Below, in pieces: positions 30,583 through 39,700 of a DNA stretch of 64,000 nucleotides. The first letter of the stretch is position 1. Each line of letters starts with the position of its first letter. Origin of the DNA: Blastochloris tepida (GTDB lineage: Bacteria > Pseudomonadota > Alphaproteobacteria > Rhizobiales > Xanthobacteraceae); assembly GCF_003966715.1 (NCBI RefSeq), contig NZ_AP018907.1, positions 3,460,001 to 3,524,000 on the forward strand. The letters are read 5' to 3'. The translations under genes were made by a program, and so were the position numbers. Under the pieces are notes generated by a model that saw only the letters and a program-made list of their open reading frames with translations, searched no databases and had not been told where the DNA came from.

Positions 30583-32247
30583 ATGACCGACGTGCCCGCC
30601 GGGTCCGCCTGGGATGTGGAATTGCCCGACGAGCGCGCGACGCTCCGGCTGGCGCGCGATCTGGCGGCGGCGCTGCGGCCCGGCGATCTCGTCACGCTGG
30701 CCGGCGATCTCGGCGCCGGCAAGTCGACGCTGGCGCGCGCGGTGATCCGCACGCTCGCCGGCGACGAGACGCTGGAGGTGCCGAGCCCGACCTACACGCT
30801 GATGCAGATCTACGATCACCTGCCGGTGCCGGTGGTGCATGCCGATCTCTACCGCGTGCGCAGCGCCGACGAGCTGGAGGAGATCGGCTTCGAGGAGGCG
30901 GCGGAAGGCGCCGCCGTGCTGGTCGAATGGCCGGAGCGCGCGGCCTCCGTGCTCGCCGCCGACCGGCTGGAGATCGTGATGGCGCTGGCGCCGAGCCGCG
31001 GCCCCGATGCGCGCCATGCCCGCCTCGTCGGCCACGGGGCGTTCGCGGCCCGGCTGAAGCGCATGCGCGAGATCCGGGTCTTTCTTCATGGTGCGGGCTG
31101 GGGCGATGCGGTGCGCCGGCCGCTTGCCGGCGACGCATCGAGCCGGCGCTACGAGCGGCTGAGCGAGCCCGGCCGCCACGCCGTGCTGATGGATGCGCCC
31201 GCCCGGCCGGACGGGCCGCCGGTGCGGGGCGGCCTGCCCTACAGCCGCGTCGCCCATCTCGCCGAGACCGTGACGCCGTTCGTCGCCATGGCGCGCGCTC
31301 TGCGCGAGCGCGGCCTGTCGGCGCCCGACATCCTGGCCGCCGACCTAACGAAGGGCCTGCTCATCGTCGAGGATCTGGGCGACGGGCGGGTGGTGGAGGG
31401 CGCGCCGCCGCAGCCGATCGTCGCGCGCTATCGCGCCGCCATCGAGCTGCTCGCGGCGCTGCACGCCACGCCGCTGCCGCCGCGCGTGCCGGTGGCCGTG
31501 CGCCTCGACCACGTCCTGCCGCGCTACGATTTCGACGCCTTCCTGATCGAGGTCGAGCTGCTGATCGACTGGTACCTGCCGTTTCGCGCCGTCGCGCTGG
31601 AGCCGGGGGAGCGCGAAGCGTTCACGGCGCTGTGGCGCGATGCGCTCGGCGCGGTGATCGGCGCCGCGGACGACGAATCGACGAATGACGAGGCGGCGAA
31701 GAGCGACTCGGCGAAACCCGACACGACGAAGTCAGGCATGACGAAGCCGGGAATGACGAAGTCCGAGATGACTTGGGTGCTGCGCGATTTCCACTCGCCC
31801 AATCTGATCTGGCTGGAGGGCCGCGAGGGTCTGGCGCGGGTCGGCGTCATCGATTTCCAGGATGCGGTGATCGGCCCCGCCGCCTACGACGTCGCCTCGC
31901 TCGCCCAGGATGCCCGCGTCGATGTCGCCGAGGATGTCGAGCTTGCGCTGCTCGGCCATTACGTCGCGCTGCGCCGCCGCGGCGATTCCGCCTTCGACGC
32001 GAAGCGCTTCGCCCGCGACTATGCGGTGCTGGGCGCGCAGCGCGCCACCAAGATTCTCGGCATCTTCGCCCGCCTCGCCAAGCGCGACGGCAAGCCGCTC
32101 TATCTCGCCCATATGCCGCGGGTGGCGCGCTATCTCGGGCGCTGCCTCGCCCATCCGGATCTGGCGCCGCTCAAGGCGTGGTACGCCGCGCATGTTCCGC
32201 TCGACGATCTGCCGCTCGACGGTCTCCCCGGCGGTGCGGCGCGATGA
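30583..32247 (+). CDS. TsaE-AmgK fusion: t6A-synthesis ATPase plus amino-sugar kinase
   Basis: A 554-residue two-domain protein. Residues 1-150 are TsaE, the ATPase subunit for threonylcarbamoyl-A37 in tRNA: Walker A LAGDLGAGKSTLAR, SPTYTLMQIY, HADLYRV, VEWPERA. Residues about 165-550 are an aminoglycoside-phosphotransferase-fold kinase like AmgK, which phosphorylates N-acetylmuramate/N-acetylglucosamine at the anomeric carbon in peptidoglycan recycling: LAGDASSRRYERL, catalytic loop VLRDFHSPNLIWL, metal motif VIDFQDAVIGPAAYD. The kinase contains an unusual linker (near 365-395) of 15-bp coding repeats (TKSGMTKPGMTKSEM). The fusion is common in Rhizobiales. It overlaps the next gene by four bases (ATGA). 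Confidence 0.9.
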   Translation: MTDVPAGSAWDVELPDERATLRLARDLAAALRPGDLVTLAGDLGAGKSTLARAVIRTLAGDETLEVPSPTYTLMQIYDHLPVPVVHADLYRVRSADELEEIGFEEAAEGAAVLVEWPERAASVLAADRLEIVMALAPSRGPDARHARLVGHGAFAARLKRMREIRVFLHGAGWGDAVRRPLAGDASSRRYERLSEPGRHAVLMDAPARPDGPPVRGGLPYSRVAHLAETVTPFVAMARALRERGLSAPDILAADLTKGLLIVEDLGDGRVVEGAPPQPIVARYRAAIELLAALHATPLPPRVPVAVRLDHVLPRYDFDAFLIEVELLIDWYLPFRAVALEPGEREAFTALWRDALGAVIGAADDESTNDEAAKSDSAKPDTTKSGMTKPGMTKSEMTWVLRDFHSPNLIWLEGREGLARVGVIDFQDAVIGPAAYDVASLAQDARVDVAEDVELALLGHYVALRRRGDSAFDAKRFARDYAVLGAQRATKILGIFARLAKRDGKPLYLAHMPRVARYLGRCLAHPDLAPLKAWYAAHVPLDDLPLDGLPGGAAR

Positions 32248-32975
32248 CCGTGGCCCTGCCGACATCGGCGATGGTGCTGGCGGCGGGCCTCGGCCTGCGC
32301 ATGCGCCCGCTCACCCTCACCACGCCCAAGCCGCTGATCGAGGTTGCGGGCCGCACTTTGATCGACCACGTGCTCGACCGTCTGGCCGAGGCCGCAATCG
32401 AGCGTGCGGTGGTCAATGTCCATCATCTCGCCGACCGCATGGAAGCGCATCTGAAGGGCCGCCGCCGGCCGCGCATCATCCTGTCGGACGAGCGCGCCGA
32501 GCTGCTCGACTCGGGCGGCGGCGTCGTCAAGGCGCTGCCGCATCTCGGCCAGCGCTTCTTCGTCACCAACGCCGATTCGTTCTGGATCGACGAGGCCGGC
32601 GCCAATCTTCGGGCGCTGGCGGATGCGTTCGATCCCTCGACCACCGACATTCTGATGCTGGTGGTGCCGCGCGAGGCCGCGGTCGGCTTCGATGGCGCGG
32701 GCGACTTCTTCCTGCAGCCGGACGGCCGGCTGGCGCGGCGCGGCAGTGCGCCCACCGCCCCCTTCGTCTATGCCGGCTGCTGCCTGATGGAGGCGCGGCT
32801 GTTCGCCGGGGCGCCTGCCGGGCCGTTCTCGCTCAACCGCATCTTCGATGCGGCGCTGGCGCAGGGCCGCCTGCACGGCCGCGTGCTCGACGGGCTGTGG
32901 CTGCATGTCGGCACGCCGCCGGCCATCGCGCTGGCCGAGGCGGCGATCGCCGGCCGCCGCCGCGCCGCGTCGTGA
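32244..32975 (+). CDS. murU: MurU-like sugar-1-phosphate nucleotidyltransferase
   Basis: Predicted to make UDP-MurNAc from MurNAc-1-phosphate, the step after AmgK in the cell-wall recycling route that bypasses de novo synthesis. Of 243 residues, the N-terminal nucleotide-binding signature is MVLAAGLGLRMRPLTLTTPKPLIEV, followed by LSDERAELLDSGGGVVKALP and FVTNADSFW with the metal-binding aspartate. The start overlaps the preceding stop, so the two enzymes are translated together. The substrate is inferred from family and coupling to AmgK; other sugar-phosphate nucleotidyltransferases share these motifs. Confidence 0.85.
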   Translation: MTVALPTSAMVLAAGLGLRMRPLTLTTPKPLIEVAGRTLIDHVLDRLAEAAIERAVVNVHHLADRMEAHLKGRRRPRIILSDERAELLDSGGGVVKALPHLGQRFFVTNADSFWIDEAGANLRALADAFDPSTTDILMLVVPREAAVGFDGAGDFFLQPDGRLARRGSAPTAPFVYAGCCLMEARLFAGAPAGPFSLNRIFDAALAQGRLHGRVLDGLWLHVGTPPAIALAEAAIAGRRRAAS

Positions 32976-33032
32976 GCGGGCGCGTCGGTCGGCGACATTG
33001 GCAGCGAAGCCGATCTATCCTAGCATTCCGAC

Positions 33033-33281
33033 ATGTCTGACGGCCTGGACCAAGCTCAAGCAGCCTTCCACGTTTCGGCCATCTGGGACGAGGAGGCCGG
33101 CGTGTTCTTCTCGCAGTCGGATATTCCCGGCCTGCACGGCGAGGCGGAGACGTTCGAGGCGTTCGTGACGCTCGTTCACGCGCTGGCGCCGGAGATGATC
33201 GCCGACAATACGGCGCTCGGCGGCAAGCCGGTGGCGATCCAGATCGTTGCACGCCGCGACGTGGTGCTGAGCGCCGCCTGA
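33033..33281 (+). CDS. HicB-like antitoxin (DUF1902 family)
   Basis: An 82-residue protein with the HicB partial RNase H-like fold: FHVSAIWDEEAGVFFSQSDIPGLHGEAETFEAF. This is typical of DUF1902 proteins encoded beside HicA toxins. The C-terminus is short and lacks an obvious DNA-binding domain, so autoregulation by this protein is uncertain. It lies two bases before the hicA gene, antitoxin first. The pair sits between murU and addB, genes that are normally adjacent in relatives, so it is an insertion into a conserved block. Confidence 0.8.
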   Translation: MSDGLDQAQAAFHVSAIWDEEAGVFFSQSDIPGLHGEAETFEAFVTLVHALAPEMIADNTALGGKPVAIQIVARRDVVLSAA

Positions 33282-33283
33282 GC

Positions 33284-33478
33284 ATGACCAAGGATTTCTA
33301 TGCAGAACTGGCGCGCCTGCTGCGGGATGCCGGCTGGCAACCCGTGCCGGGTGGCAAGGGATCGCATGAGAAATGGCGCCATAGGGACACCGGCCGCACC
33401 TTGATCGTGCCGCGCACCAAGAGCCGGCACACGGCGAACGAAATCTTGAAGGACGCGGGACTCCCCAAGGCGTTTTGA
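33284..33478 (+). CDS. HicA-family mRNA interferase toxin
   Basis: A 64-residue double-stranded-RNA-binding-fold toxin. Its core is LLRDAGWQPVPGGKGSHEKWRHRDTGRTLIVP, with the invariant histidine of GSHEKW that HicA toxins need for RNA cleavage. HANEILKDAG-type ends (TANEILKDAGL) are typical. It is known to block translation by cutting mRNA until bound by HicB. Length and motifs are complete, so the module looks functional. It is co-directional with the surrounding operon and could be co-transcribed with it. Confidence 0.85.
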   Translation: MTKDFYAELARLLRDAGWQPVPGGKGSHEKWRHRDTGRTLIVPRTKSRHTANEILKDAGLPKAF

Positions 33479-33633
33479 GCACCGGCCGCCATACCCGCGG
33501 CGTCATCCCGGCAAGCGGCCTCGAGACCCGGAATCGTTCGCAGGGTGGACGGACTCTCGCCGCCCGCCTCCCACCTTGCCAAGTAGGCGGAATCGCCGGA
33601 ATCTCGGCCGGCCGTGAAGCGTCCGGCGCAATC

Positions 33634-33690
33634 ATCCGGTTTCCGGCACGCCGTTTCCGCGATCCCGAAGGGATCAACCGGAAACCGCAT
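33634..33690. repeat. Palindromic intergenic repeat, deleted copy E (57 bp)
   Basis: Keeps only the outer arms of the 123-bp element: ATCCGGTTTCCGGC... and GATCCCGAAGGGATCAACCG followed by GAAACCGCAT. The central GCCGAAAA hairpin is gone. It lies between hicA and addB, 24 bp before addB, inside the operon. The rest of 33479-33633 contains a GTCATCCCGGCAAGCGG-type palindrome and no gene. Confidence 0.7.
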
Positions 33691-33713
33691 CAAAGCGGAG
33701 TTCGACCCCTTCC

Positions 33714-36700
33714 GTGAGCCCGCGCGTCTTCACCATTCCCCCCGGTGCGCCGTTCCTCGCCACCTTCGCCGCGGCGCTGCTGGAGGGCCGGCTGGTGGCG
33801 GACTTTCCCGATGCCGGCGATCCGGCCGCGCTCGCCCGCGCCACGCTCTATCTGCCCACCCGGCGCGCCTGCCGGCTGGCCGAATCGGCGCTGCTGGAGG
33901 CGCGCGGCGGCCGCGCCACGCTGCTGCCGCGGCTGGTGCCGCTCGGCGAGGTCGGCGAGGACGAGATCGATTTCGGCGCGGCCGATGACGGCATCCCCGA
34001 CCTGCCGGATGCGATCGCGCCGCTCGCCCGCCGCCTGCTGCTGGCGCGCCTCGTGACGAAGCTTGCCGTAAGCCCGGAGCTGCGGCTCGACGGCACGGCG
34101 GGGCTCGCGACCGCGCCGGCCGCGGCGCTGGCGCTCGCCGACGAGCTTGCCCGGCTGATCGACCGCATGGCCACCGGCCGCGTGCCGTGGTCGCGGCTCG
34201 ACGGGCTGGTGCCCGAGGAGCTCGACCGCTACTGGCAGATTTCGGTGCGCTTCCTCAAGGCGGTGGCGCAGGATCTGTGGCCGGCGATCCTGGCCGAGCG
34301 CGGCCTGATCGACCCGGCGGCGCGGCGCGACCTCCTGGCGGCGCGCGAAGCCGCGCGGATCGCCGCCGGCGCCCCCGGCCCAGTGATCGTCGCCGGCTCG
34401 ACCGGCTCGATCCCGGCGACCCGCGATCTCATCGCCGCCGTCGCCCGCCATCCTTTGGGCGCGGTGGTGCTGCCGGGCCTCGATACGACCCTCGACGAGG
34501 CCGCCTGGGGCCTGCTCGATCCCGGCGACGACGGCGAGCCGCTGCCGACCCATCCGCAGTTTGGCCTCGCCCAGACGCTTGCCGCCATCGGCATCGGCCG
34601 CGACGCGGTGGAACCCCTCGCCGAGCCCGCTTCGCCCGGCCGCGAGCGGCTGCTGTCGCGGGCGCTGCGCCCGGCCGCCACCACCGAGCAGTGGGCGGTG
34701 CCCGAACCCGGGCTCGACCCGAAAGCCGCCCTCGACAGCGTGATGCTGGCGGTCGCCGCCGAGCCGCAGGAGGAGGCGCTGGCCGCGGCCCTCGCGCTGC
34801 GCGAGGTGCTGGAAACGCCGGGCCGTCACGCCGCGCTGATCACCCCGGACCGGGCGCTGGCGCGCCGCGTCGCCGCCGACCTCACCCGCTGGGGCATCGC
34901 GGTGGACGACTCGGCCGGCGTGCCGCTCGCCGACACCGCCGCCGGCCTGCTCGCCCGCCTCGTCGCCGAGGCGGCGGCGTCCGATCTCGCGCCGGTGCGG
35001 CTGATGGCGCTGCTCAACCAGCCGGCGGTGGCGTTCGGCCTGCCGGCGCCGGCCTTCGCGAAGGAGCGCGAGGCGCTGGAGGTCGCGGTGCTGCGCGGCC
35101 CCCGCCCCGGCGCCGGGGTCAATGGTCTGCGGCTGGCGCTGGCCGAGATGCGCACCTCGCCCGAGGCCCGGCGGCGCAACCTCGCGCCCTGGCTGTTCGA
35201 GCAGGCCGAGGCGCTGGCGGGGCGGCTTGGCGCCGCGCTTGGCGCGTTCCTGGCGCTCGGCGGCGGCGCGGTGCGGCCGCTTCGGGTGCTGGTCGATGCC
35301 CACCGCGCGGCGATCGAAGCCGTCACCGCGGGGCCGGACGGCGCGGCGGGGCTTGTGGGCGACGACGCCGAGGCGCTGGACGAGCTGTTTACGGCGCTTC
35401 TGGAGGCGGCCGACGACGCCGCGCCGATGTCCTTAGCCGACTACGCAGAAGCGGTTCCGGCGCTGATGAGCGGCATTGCCGTGCGCGCGGCGTTCGACGA
35501 GGGCGCGCGGGTGCGCATTCTCGGCCCGCTCGAAGCCCGCATGGTGCCGCTCGACCGGGTGGTGATCGCCGGCCTCGACGAAGGCCGCTGGCCGCCCGAC
35601 ACCTCCAACGATCCCTGGCTCAGCCGGCCGATGCGGCGGGCGCTGGGGCTCGATCTGCCGGAACGGCGCATCGGTCTCGCCGCCCACGATTTCGTTCAGG
35701 CGTTCGGCGCGCCGGAGGTGGTGCTGACGCGGGCCCGCAAGGCCGGCGGCGCGCCCACCGTGCCGGCGCGCTTCCTGCAGCGGCTTGCCGCGGTGTCGGG
35801 CAAGGCGTGGACGGAGGTCGAGGCGCGCGGCGAAACGCTGCTGGCGCTGGCCCGGCTGGTCGATGCCGCGCCGCCCGCGAAGCCGGTCGCCCGGCCGATG
35901 CCGGCGCCGCCGCTGGCGCTGCGGCCGGCCCGGCTGTCGGTGACCGAGATCGAGGATTGGGTGCGCGACCCCTACACCATCTTCGCCCGCCACGTGCTGA
36001 AGCTGCGCCCGCTCGATCCGCTGGAGGCCGATGTCGCCGCCCCCGCCCGCGGCACCATCGTGCACGAGGCGCTGGCAGCCTTCCTGAAAGCCTATCCCGA
36101 CAACCTGCCGCCCGACGCCCTGGCGCGGCTGCTCGCGTTCGGGCGCGATGCGTTCGCCCGCATCGACGGCTTCCCCGAGCTTCGGGCGGTGTGGTGGCCG
36201 CGTTTCGTGCGGGTGGCGCGCTGGCTGGTGGCCGAGGAGATGGCGCGCCGCGCCGAGACGCAGGTGACGAGCCTCGTCGAGATTTCCGGCAGCTATGTGG
36301 TGCCCGGCACGGCGTTCACGCTCACCGGCCGCGCCGACCGCATCGATCTTTCCGCCACCGGCGCGGTGGTGATCGACTACAAGACCGGCCAGCCGCCCTC
36401 GAACCCGCAGGTCGCCTCCGGCCTCGCGCCGCAATTGCCGCTGGAGGCGGCGATGGTGACCGGCGGCGGCTTCGCCGACATCGCCGCCGGCACGCCGGTC
36501 GAGGCGATGATCTATGTGCGGGTGTCGGGCGGCGAGCCGCCGGGTGCCTGGCTGCCGGTCAAGCCGCAGGACGTGGCATTGGCCGATCTCGCGCCGCAGG
36601 CGGTGGCCGGGCTCGCCCGGCTGGTGGCGCGCTTTTGCGATCCCGCCCAGGGCTACGTCGCGCACGTGCGCCCGAAATTCGCCGGCCGCCACGGCGACTA

Positions 36701-36770
36701 CGACCACCTCGCCCGCGTCGCCGAATGGTCGGCGACCGGCGGTGGCGGCACCGAGGAGGGCGAGGCGTGA
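33714..36770 (+). CDS. addB: Double-strand-break repair protein AddB
   Basis: The helicase-like, nuclease-bearing subunit of AddAB, which resects double-strand breaks to load RecA. Of 1,018 residues, the N-terminal helicase-like part (FTIPPGAPFLATFAAALLEG, LYLPTRRACRLAESALL) lacks a canonical P-loop, as in alphaproteobacterial AddB. DRVVIAGLDEGRWPPD lies in the middle. The C-terminal RecB-family nuclease has GTIVHEALAAF near 780 and GRADRIDLSATGAVVIDYKTGQP near 875-895, with the catalytic D-x-K. The GTG start at 33714 has GGAG 13 bases upstream. It overlaps addA by four bases. Confidence 0.92.
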   Translation: MSPRVFTIPPGAPFLATFAAALLEGRLVADFPDAGDPAALARATLYLPTRRACRLAESALLEARGGRATLLPRLVPLGEVGEDEIDFGAADDGIPDLPDAIAPLARRLLLARLVTKLAVSPELRLDGTAGLATAPAAALALADELARLIDRMATGRVPWSRLDGLVPEELDRYWQISVRFLKAVAQDLWPAILAERGLIDPAARRDLLAAREAARIAAGAPGPVIVAGSTGSIPATRDLIAAVARHPLGAVVLPGLDTTLDEAAWGLLDPGDDGEPLPTHPQFGLAQTLAAIGIGRDAVEPLAEPASPGRERLLSRALRPAATTEQWAVPEPGLDPKAALDSVMLAVAAEPQEEALAAALALREVLETPGRHAALITPDRALARRVAADLTRWGIAVDDSAGVPLADTAAGLLARLVAEAAASDLAPVRLMALLNQPAVAFGLPAPAFAKEREALEVAVLRGPRPGAGVNGLRLALAEMRTSPEARRRNLAPWLFEQAEALAGRLGAALGAFLALGGGAVRPLRVLVDAHRAAIEAVTAGPDGAAGLVGDDAEALDELFTALLEAADDAAPMSLADYAEAVPALMSGIAVRAAFDEGARVRILGPLEARMVPLDRVVIAGLDEGRWPPDTSNDPWLSRPMRRALGLDLPERRIGLAAHDFVQAFGAPEVVLTRARKAGGAPTVPARFLQRLAAVSGKAWTEVEARGETLLALARLVDAAPPAKPVARPMPAPPLALRPARLSVTEIEDWVRDPYTIFARHVLKLRPLDPLEADVAAPARGTIVHEALAAFLKAYPDNLPPDALARLLAFGRDAFARIDGFPELRAVWWPRFVRVARWLVAEEMARRAETQVTSLVEISGSYVVPGTAFTLTGRADRIDLSATGAVVIDYKTGQPPSNPQVASGLAPQLPLEAAMVTGGGFADIAAGTPVEAMIYVRVSGGEPPGAWLPVKPQDVALADLAPQAVAGLARLVARFCDPAQGYVAHVRPKFAGRHGDYDHLARVAEWSATGGGGTEEGEA

Positions 36771-39700
36771 GCGGCTTCGTCATCCCCGAAAAGACCCGGC
36801 TCGACCAGACCGCGGCCTCCGATCCCGCCCGCTCGGCCTGGGTCGATGCCAATGCCGGCTCCGGCAAGACGCACGTGCTGGCGCGCCGGGTGGTGCGGCT
36901 CCTGCTGCGCGGGGTGCCGCCGGGCCGGCTTTTGTGCCTCACTTATACCAAGGCCGCCGCCGCCAATATGGCGAACCGCGTGCTGAAGGATTTGGCGAAG
37001 TTCGCCACGGCGCCGGACGACGAACTCGACCGGCTGATCGTCGAGACCGATGGCGGCGTGCCGGGCGAGGCCCGCCGCGCCCGGGCGCGGCGGCTGTTCG
37101 CCGAGGCGCTGGAGACGCCGGGCGGGCTCAAGGTGCAGACCATCCACGCCTTCTGCGACCGGGTGCTGCACCAGTTCCCGTTCGAGGCCGGGGTGCCGGC
37201 CGGCTTCTCGGTGCTCGACGAGCGCCAGGCCGGCGAGCTTCTGGCCGAGGCCCGCGCCCGGGTGATGGTCGAGGCCGCGGCCGACGTCGACGGCGATCTC
37301 GGCCGGGCGCTGGAGAGCGCGATTGCCGCCGCCTCCGACGACGGGCTGAAGAGCGCGCTCGACGAGGCGGTCAAGAACCGCCACGCCATCGCCGAATGGC
37401 TGGCGTCGGCCGGCGGCATCACCGGCGCGGTGGCGCAGATCGCCGCCGCCCTCGGCCTCAGCCCCGGCGACACCGTGGCGGCGATCGAGGCCGACATGCT
37501 GGCAAGCCCGCTGATCGCGCGCGGCGACTGGCCGGCGCTGGCCGCGCTGTTTGCGGCCGGCGGCGTCAAGGACCAGCAGTTAGCCGGCTATCTTGAGACC
37601 GCTGCCGCAGCCGAGAACGGCGACGTGGCGCTCGCTTCCTATCTGCGCGTGTTCCTGACCGACAAGGACGAGCCGCGCAGCGACAAGGTGTTTCCGTCGA
37701 AGCGCATCCGCGACGGCCACCCGGCGTTTGCCCAGGCGCTGACGGCCGAGCGCGACCGGCTGGTGGCGCTGCTCGACCGCCGCCGCGCCGCCGTGGCCAG
37801 CGAGCGCAGCGCCGCGCTGCTCGTGCTCGCCGCCGCGGTCATCGCCCGCTATGAAACAGCCAAGGCGCGCCGGGCCTTGCTCGATTTCGAGGACATGGTC
37901 GGCCGCACCCGCGACCTGCTGCACCATGTCGGCGCGAGCTGGGTGCTCTACAAGCTCGACCGCGGCATCGACCACGTGCTGGTCGACGAGGCGCAGGACA
38001 CCTCCGCCGCGCAATGGGCGATCATCCAGGCGCTGGCGGCCGAGTTCTTTGCCGGCAAAGGAGCGAGCGAGCGGTCGCGCACGGTGTTCGCGGTCGGCGA
38101 CGCCAAGCAGTCGATCTACGGCTTCCAGGGGGCGGCGCCGGCCATGTTCGGCGCCATGCAGCGCCACTTCACGCGGGCGGCCGGCGAAAGCGGCCTCACC
38201 GCCGTGCGGCTCGACGTGTCGTTCCGCTCGGCCCAGCCGGTGCTCGATGCGGTGGACACCGTGTTCGCCAACCCCGCGGCGCGCGCCGGGCTTTCGATCG
38301 CCGACGATGCGGCGCTGGTCCACCAGTCGGTGCGGGCCGGCGCGCCGGGCGTGGTCGAGCTGTGGCCGCTGCTTGAGCCGGACACCGCCGCCGAGGCCGG
38401 CGAGGCGTGGGACCTGCCGCTCGACGCCGCGACCGAGGCGAGCCCGCAGGTGCGGCTCGCCCGCAATATTGCCGCGAGCGTCGCTTCCTGGACCGGCGGA
38501 GCCCGCCGCAAGGCAAACGGTGCGCCGATCCTGCCCGGCGACATCCTGATCCTGGTGCGCCGGCGCGGCGTGCTGTTCGAGGCGGTGCTGAAGGCGCTGA
38601 AGGATCTCGGCCTGCCGGTGGCCGGCGCCGACCGGCTGGTGCTGGCCGAGCACATCGCGGTGATGGACCTGATGGCGCTCGGCGACGCGCTGCTTACCGC
38701 CCATGACGATCTTGCCCTCGCCTGCGTGCTGAAGAGCCCGCTGTTCGGCTTCACCGACGACGAGCTGGTGCCGCTCGCCAATCCGCGCACCGGCACGCTG
38801 GCCGACGCCCTGGCCGCCAGCACCGACCTTAAAGCGCGCGACGCGGCGGCCCGGCTCGCCCTTTGGCGCGACGAGGCCCGCGCCTTGCGGCCGTTCGACT
38901 TCTACGCCCGCGTGCTCGGCCGCGACGGCGGCCGGCGGGCGATGCTGGCAAGGCTCGGGCCCGAGGCCGCCGACCCGCTCGACGAGTTCCTGGGGCTGGC
39001 GCTCAATGACGAGGCGGTGGGGGTGCCGGCGCTGGCCGGCTTTCTGGCGCGGGTGCGCGCCGCCGGCGCCGAGATCAAGCGCGACATGGAGGTGGCGTCC
39101 GCCGCCGTGCGGGTGATGACGGTGCATGGCGCCAAGGGCCTGGAGGCGCCGGTGGTGATCCTCGCCGACACGGTGGCGCGGCCGGAGGGCTCAAAAGACC
39201 CGCGCCTCCTGCCGCTCGCCCGTCCCGGCGCGCCGGAGGGGGCGCCGCGCCCGCTGCTGTGGGTGCCGGTGAAGGCCGGCGAGCCGGTGGCGGCCGCGGC
39301 GGCGCGCGCCGTGGTGCGGGCCGAGGCTGCGGACGAATACCGCCGCCTGCTCTATGTGGCGCTGACCCGCGCCGCCGACGTGCTGGTGGTGGCCGGCGCC
39401 CGCGGCAAGGCCAAGCAGCCGGACGGCTGCTGGCACGATCTGGTGACGGCGGCGCTGGAGCATGCCGCAACCAAGGAGCCGGCCGACGGCTGGGACGGCA
39501 CGGTGTGGCGCTGGAGCCGCTGGCCGCAGCCGGAGGCCCCGGCGGCGGTGGCGGCGGCGTCCGCGCCCCCGGCCCGGCCTGATTGGCTCGACCGGCCGGC
39601 GCCCATGCCGCCCGCCCGGCCGGGGCGGCTCAGCCCCTCGCGCCGCGGCCCGCCGCAGGATGAAGCCGCCGTCGCCCGCGGCCTCCTCGTCCATCGCCTG

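Noticed and set aside
31680..31775. Tandem 15-bp repeats as a possible CRISPR-like array.
   Set aside because: Units are adjacent, without spacers, and lie within a coding frame; there are no cas genes anywhere in the window.
34187..36766. The addA frame is open for about 860 codons upstream, giving an apparent 2,001-residue protein.
   Set aside because: This stretch overlaps addB in another frame and has the Arg/Ala/Gly-rich composition of a shadow frame. AddA homology begins at the GTG at 36767.
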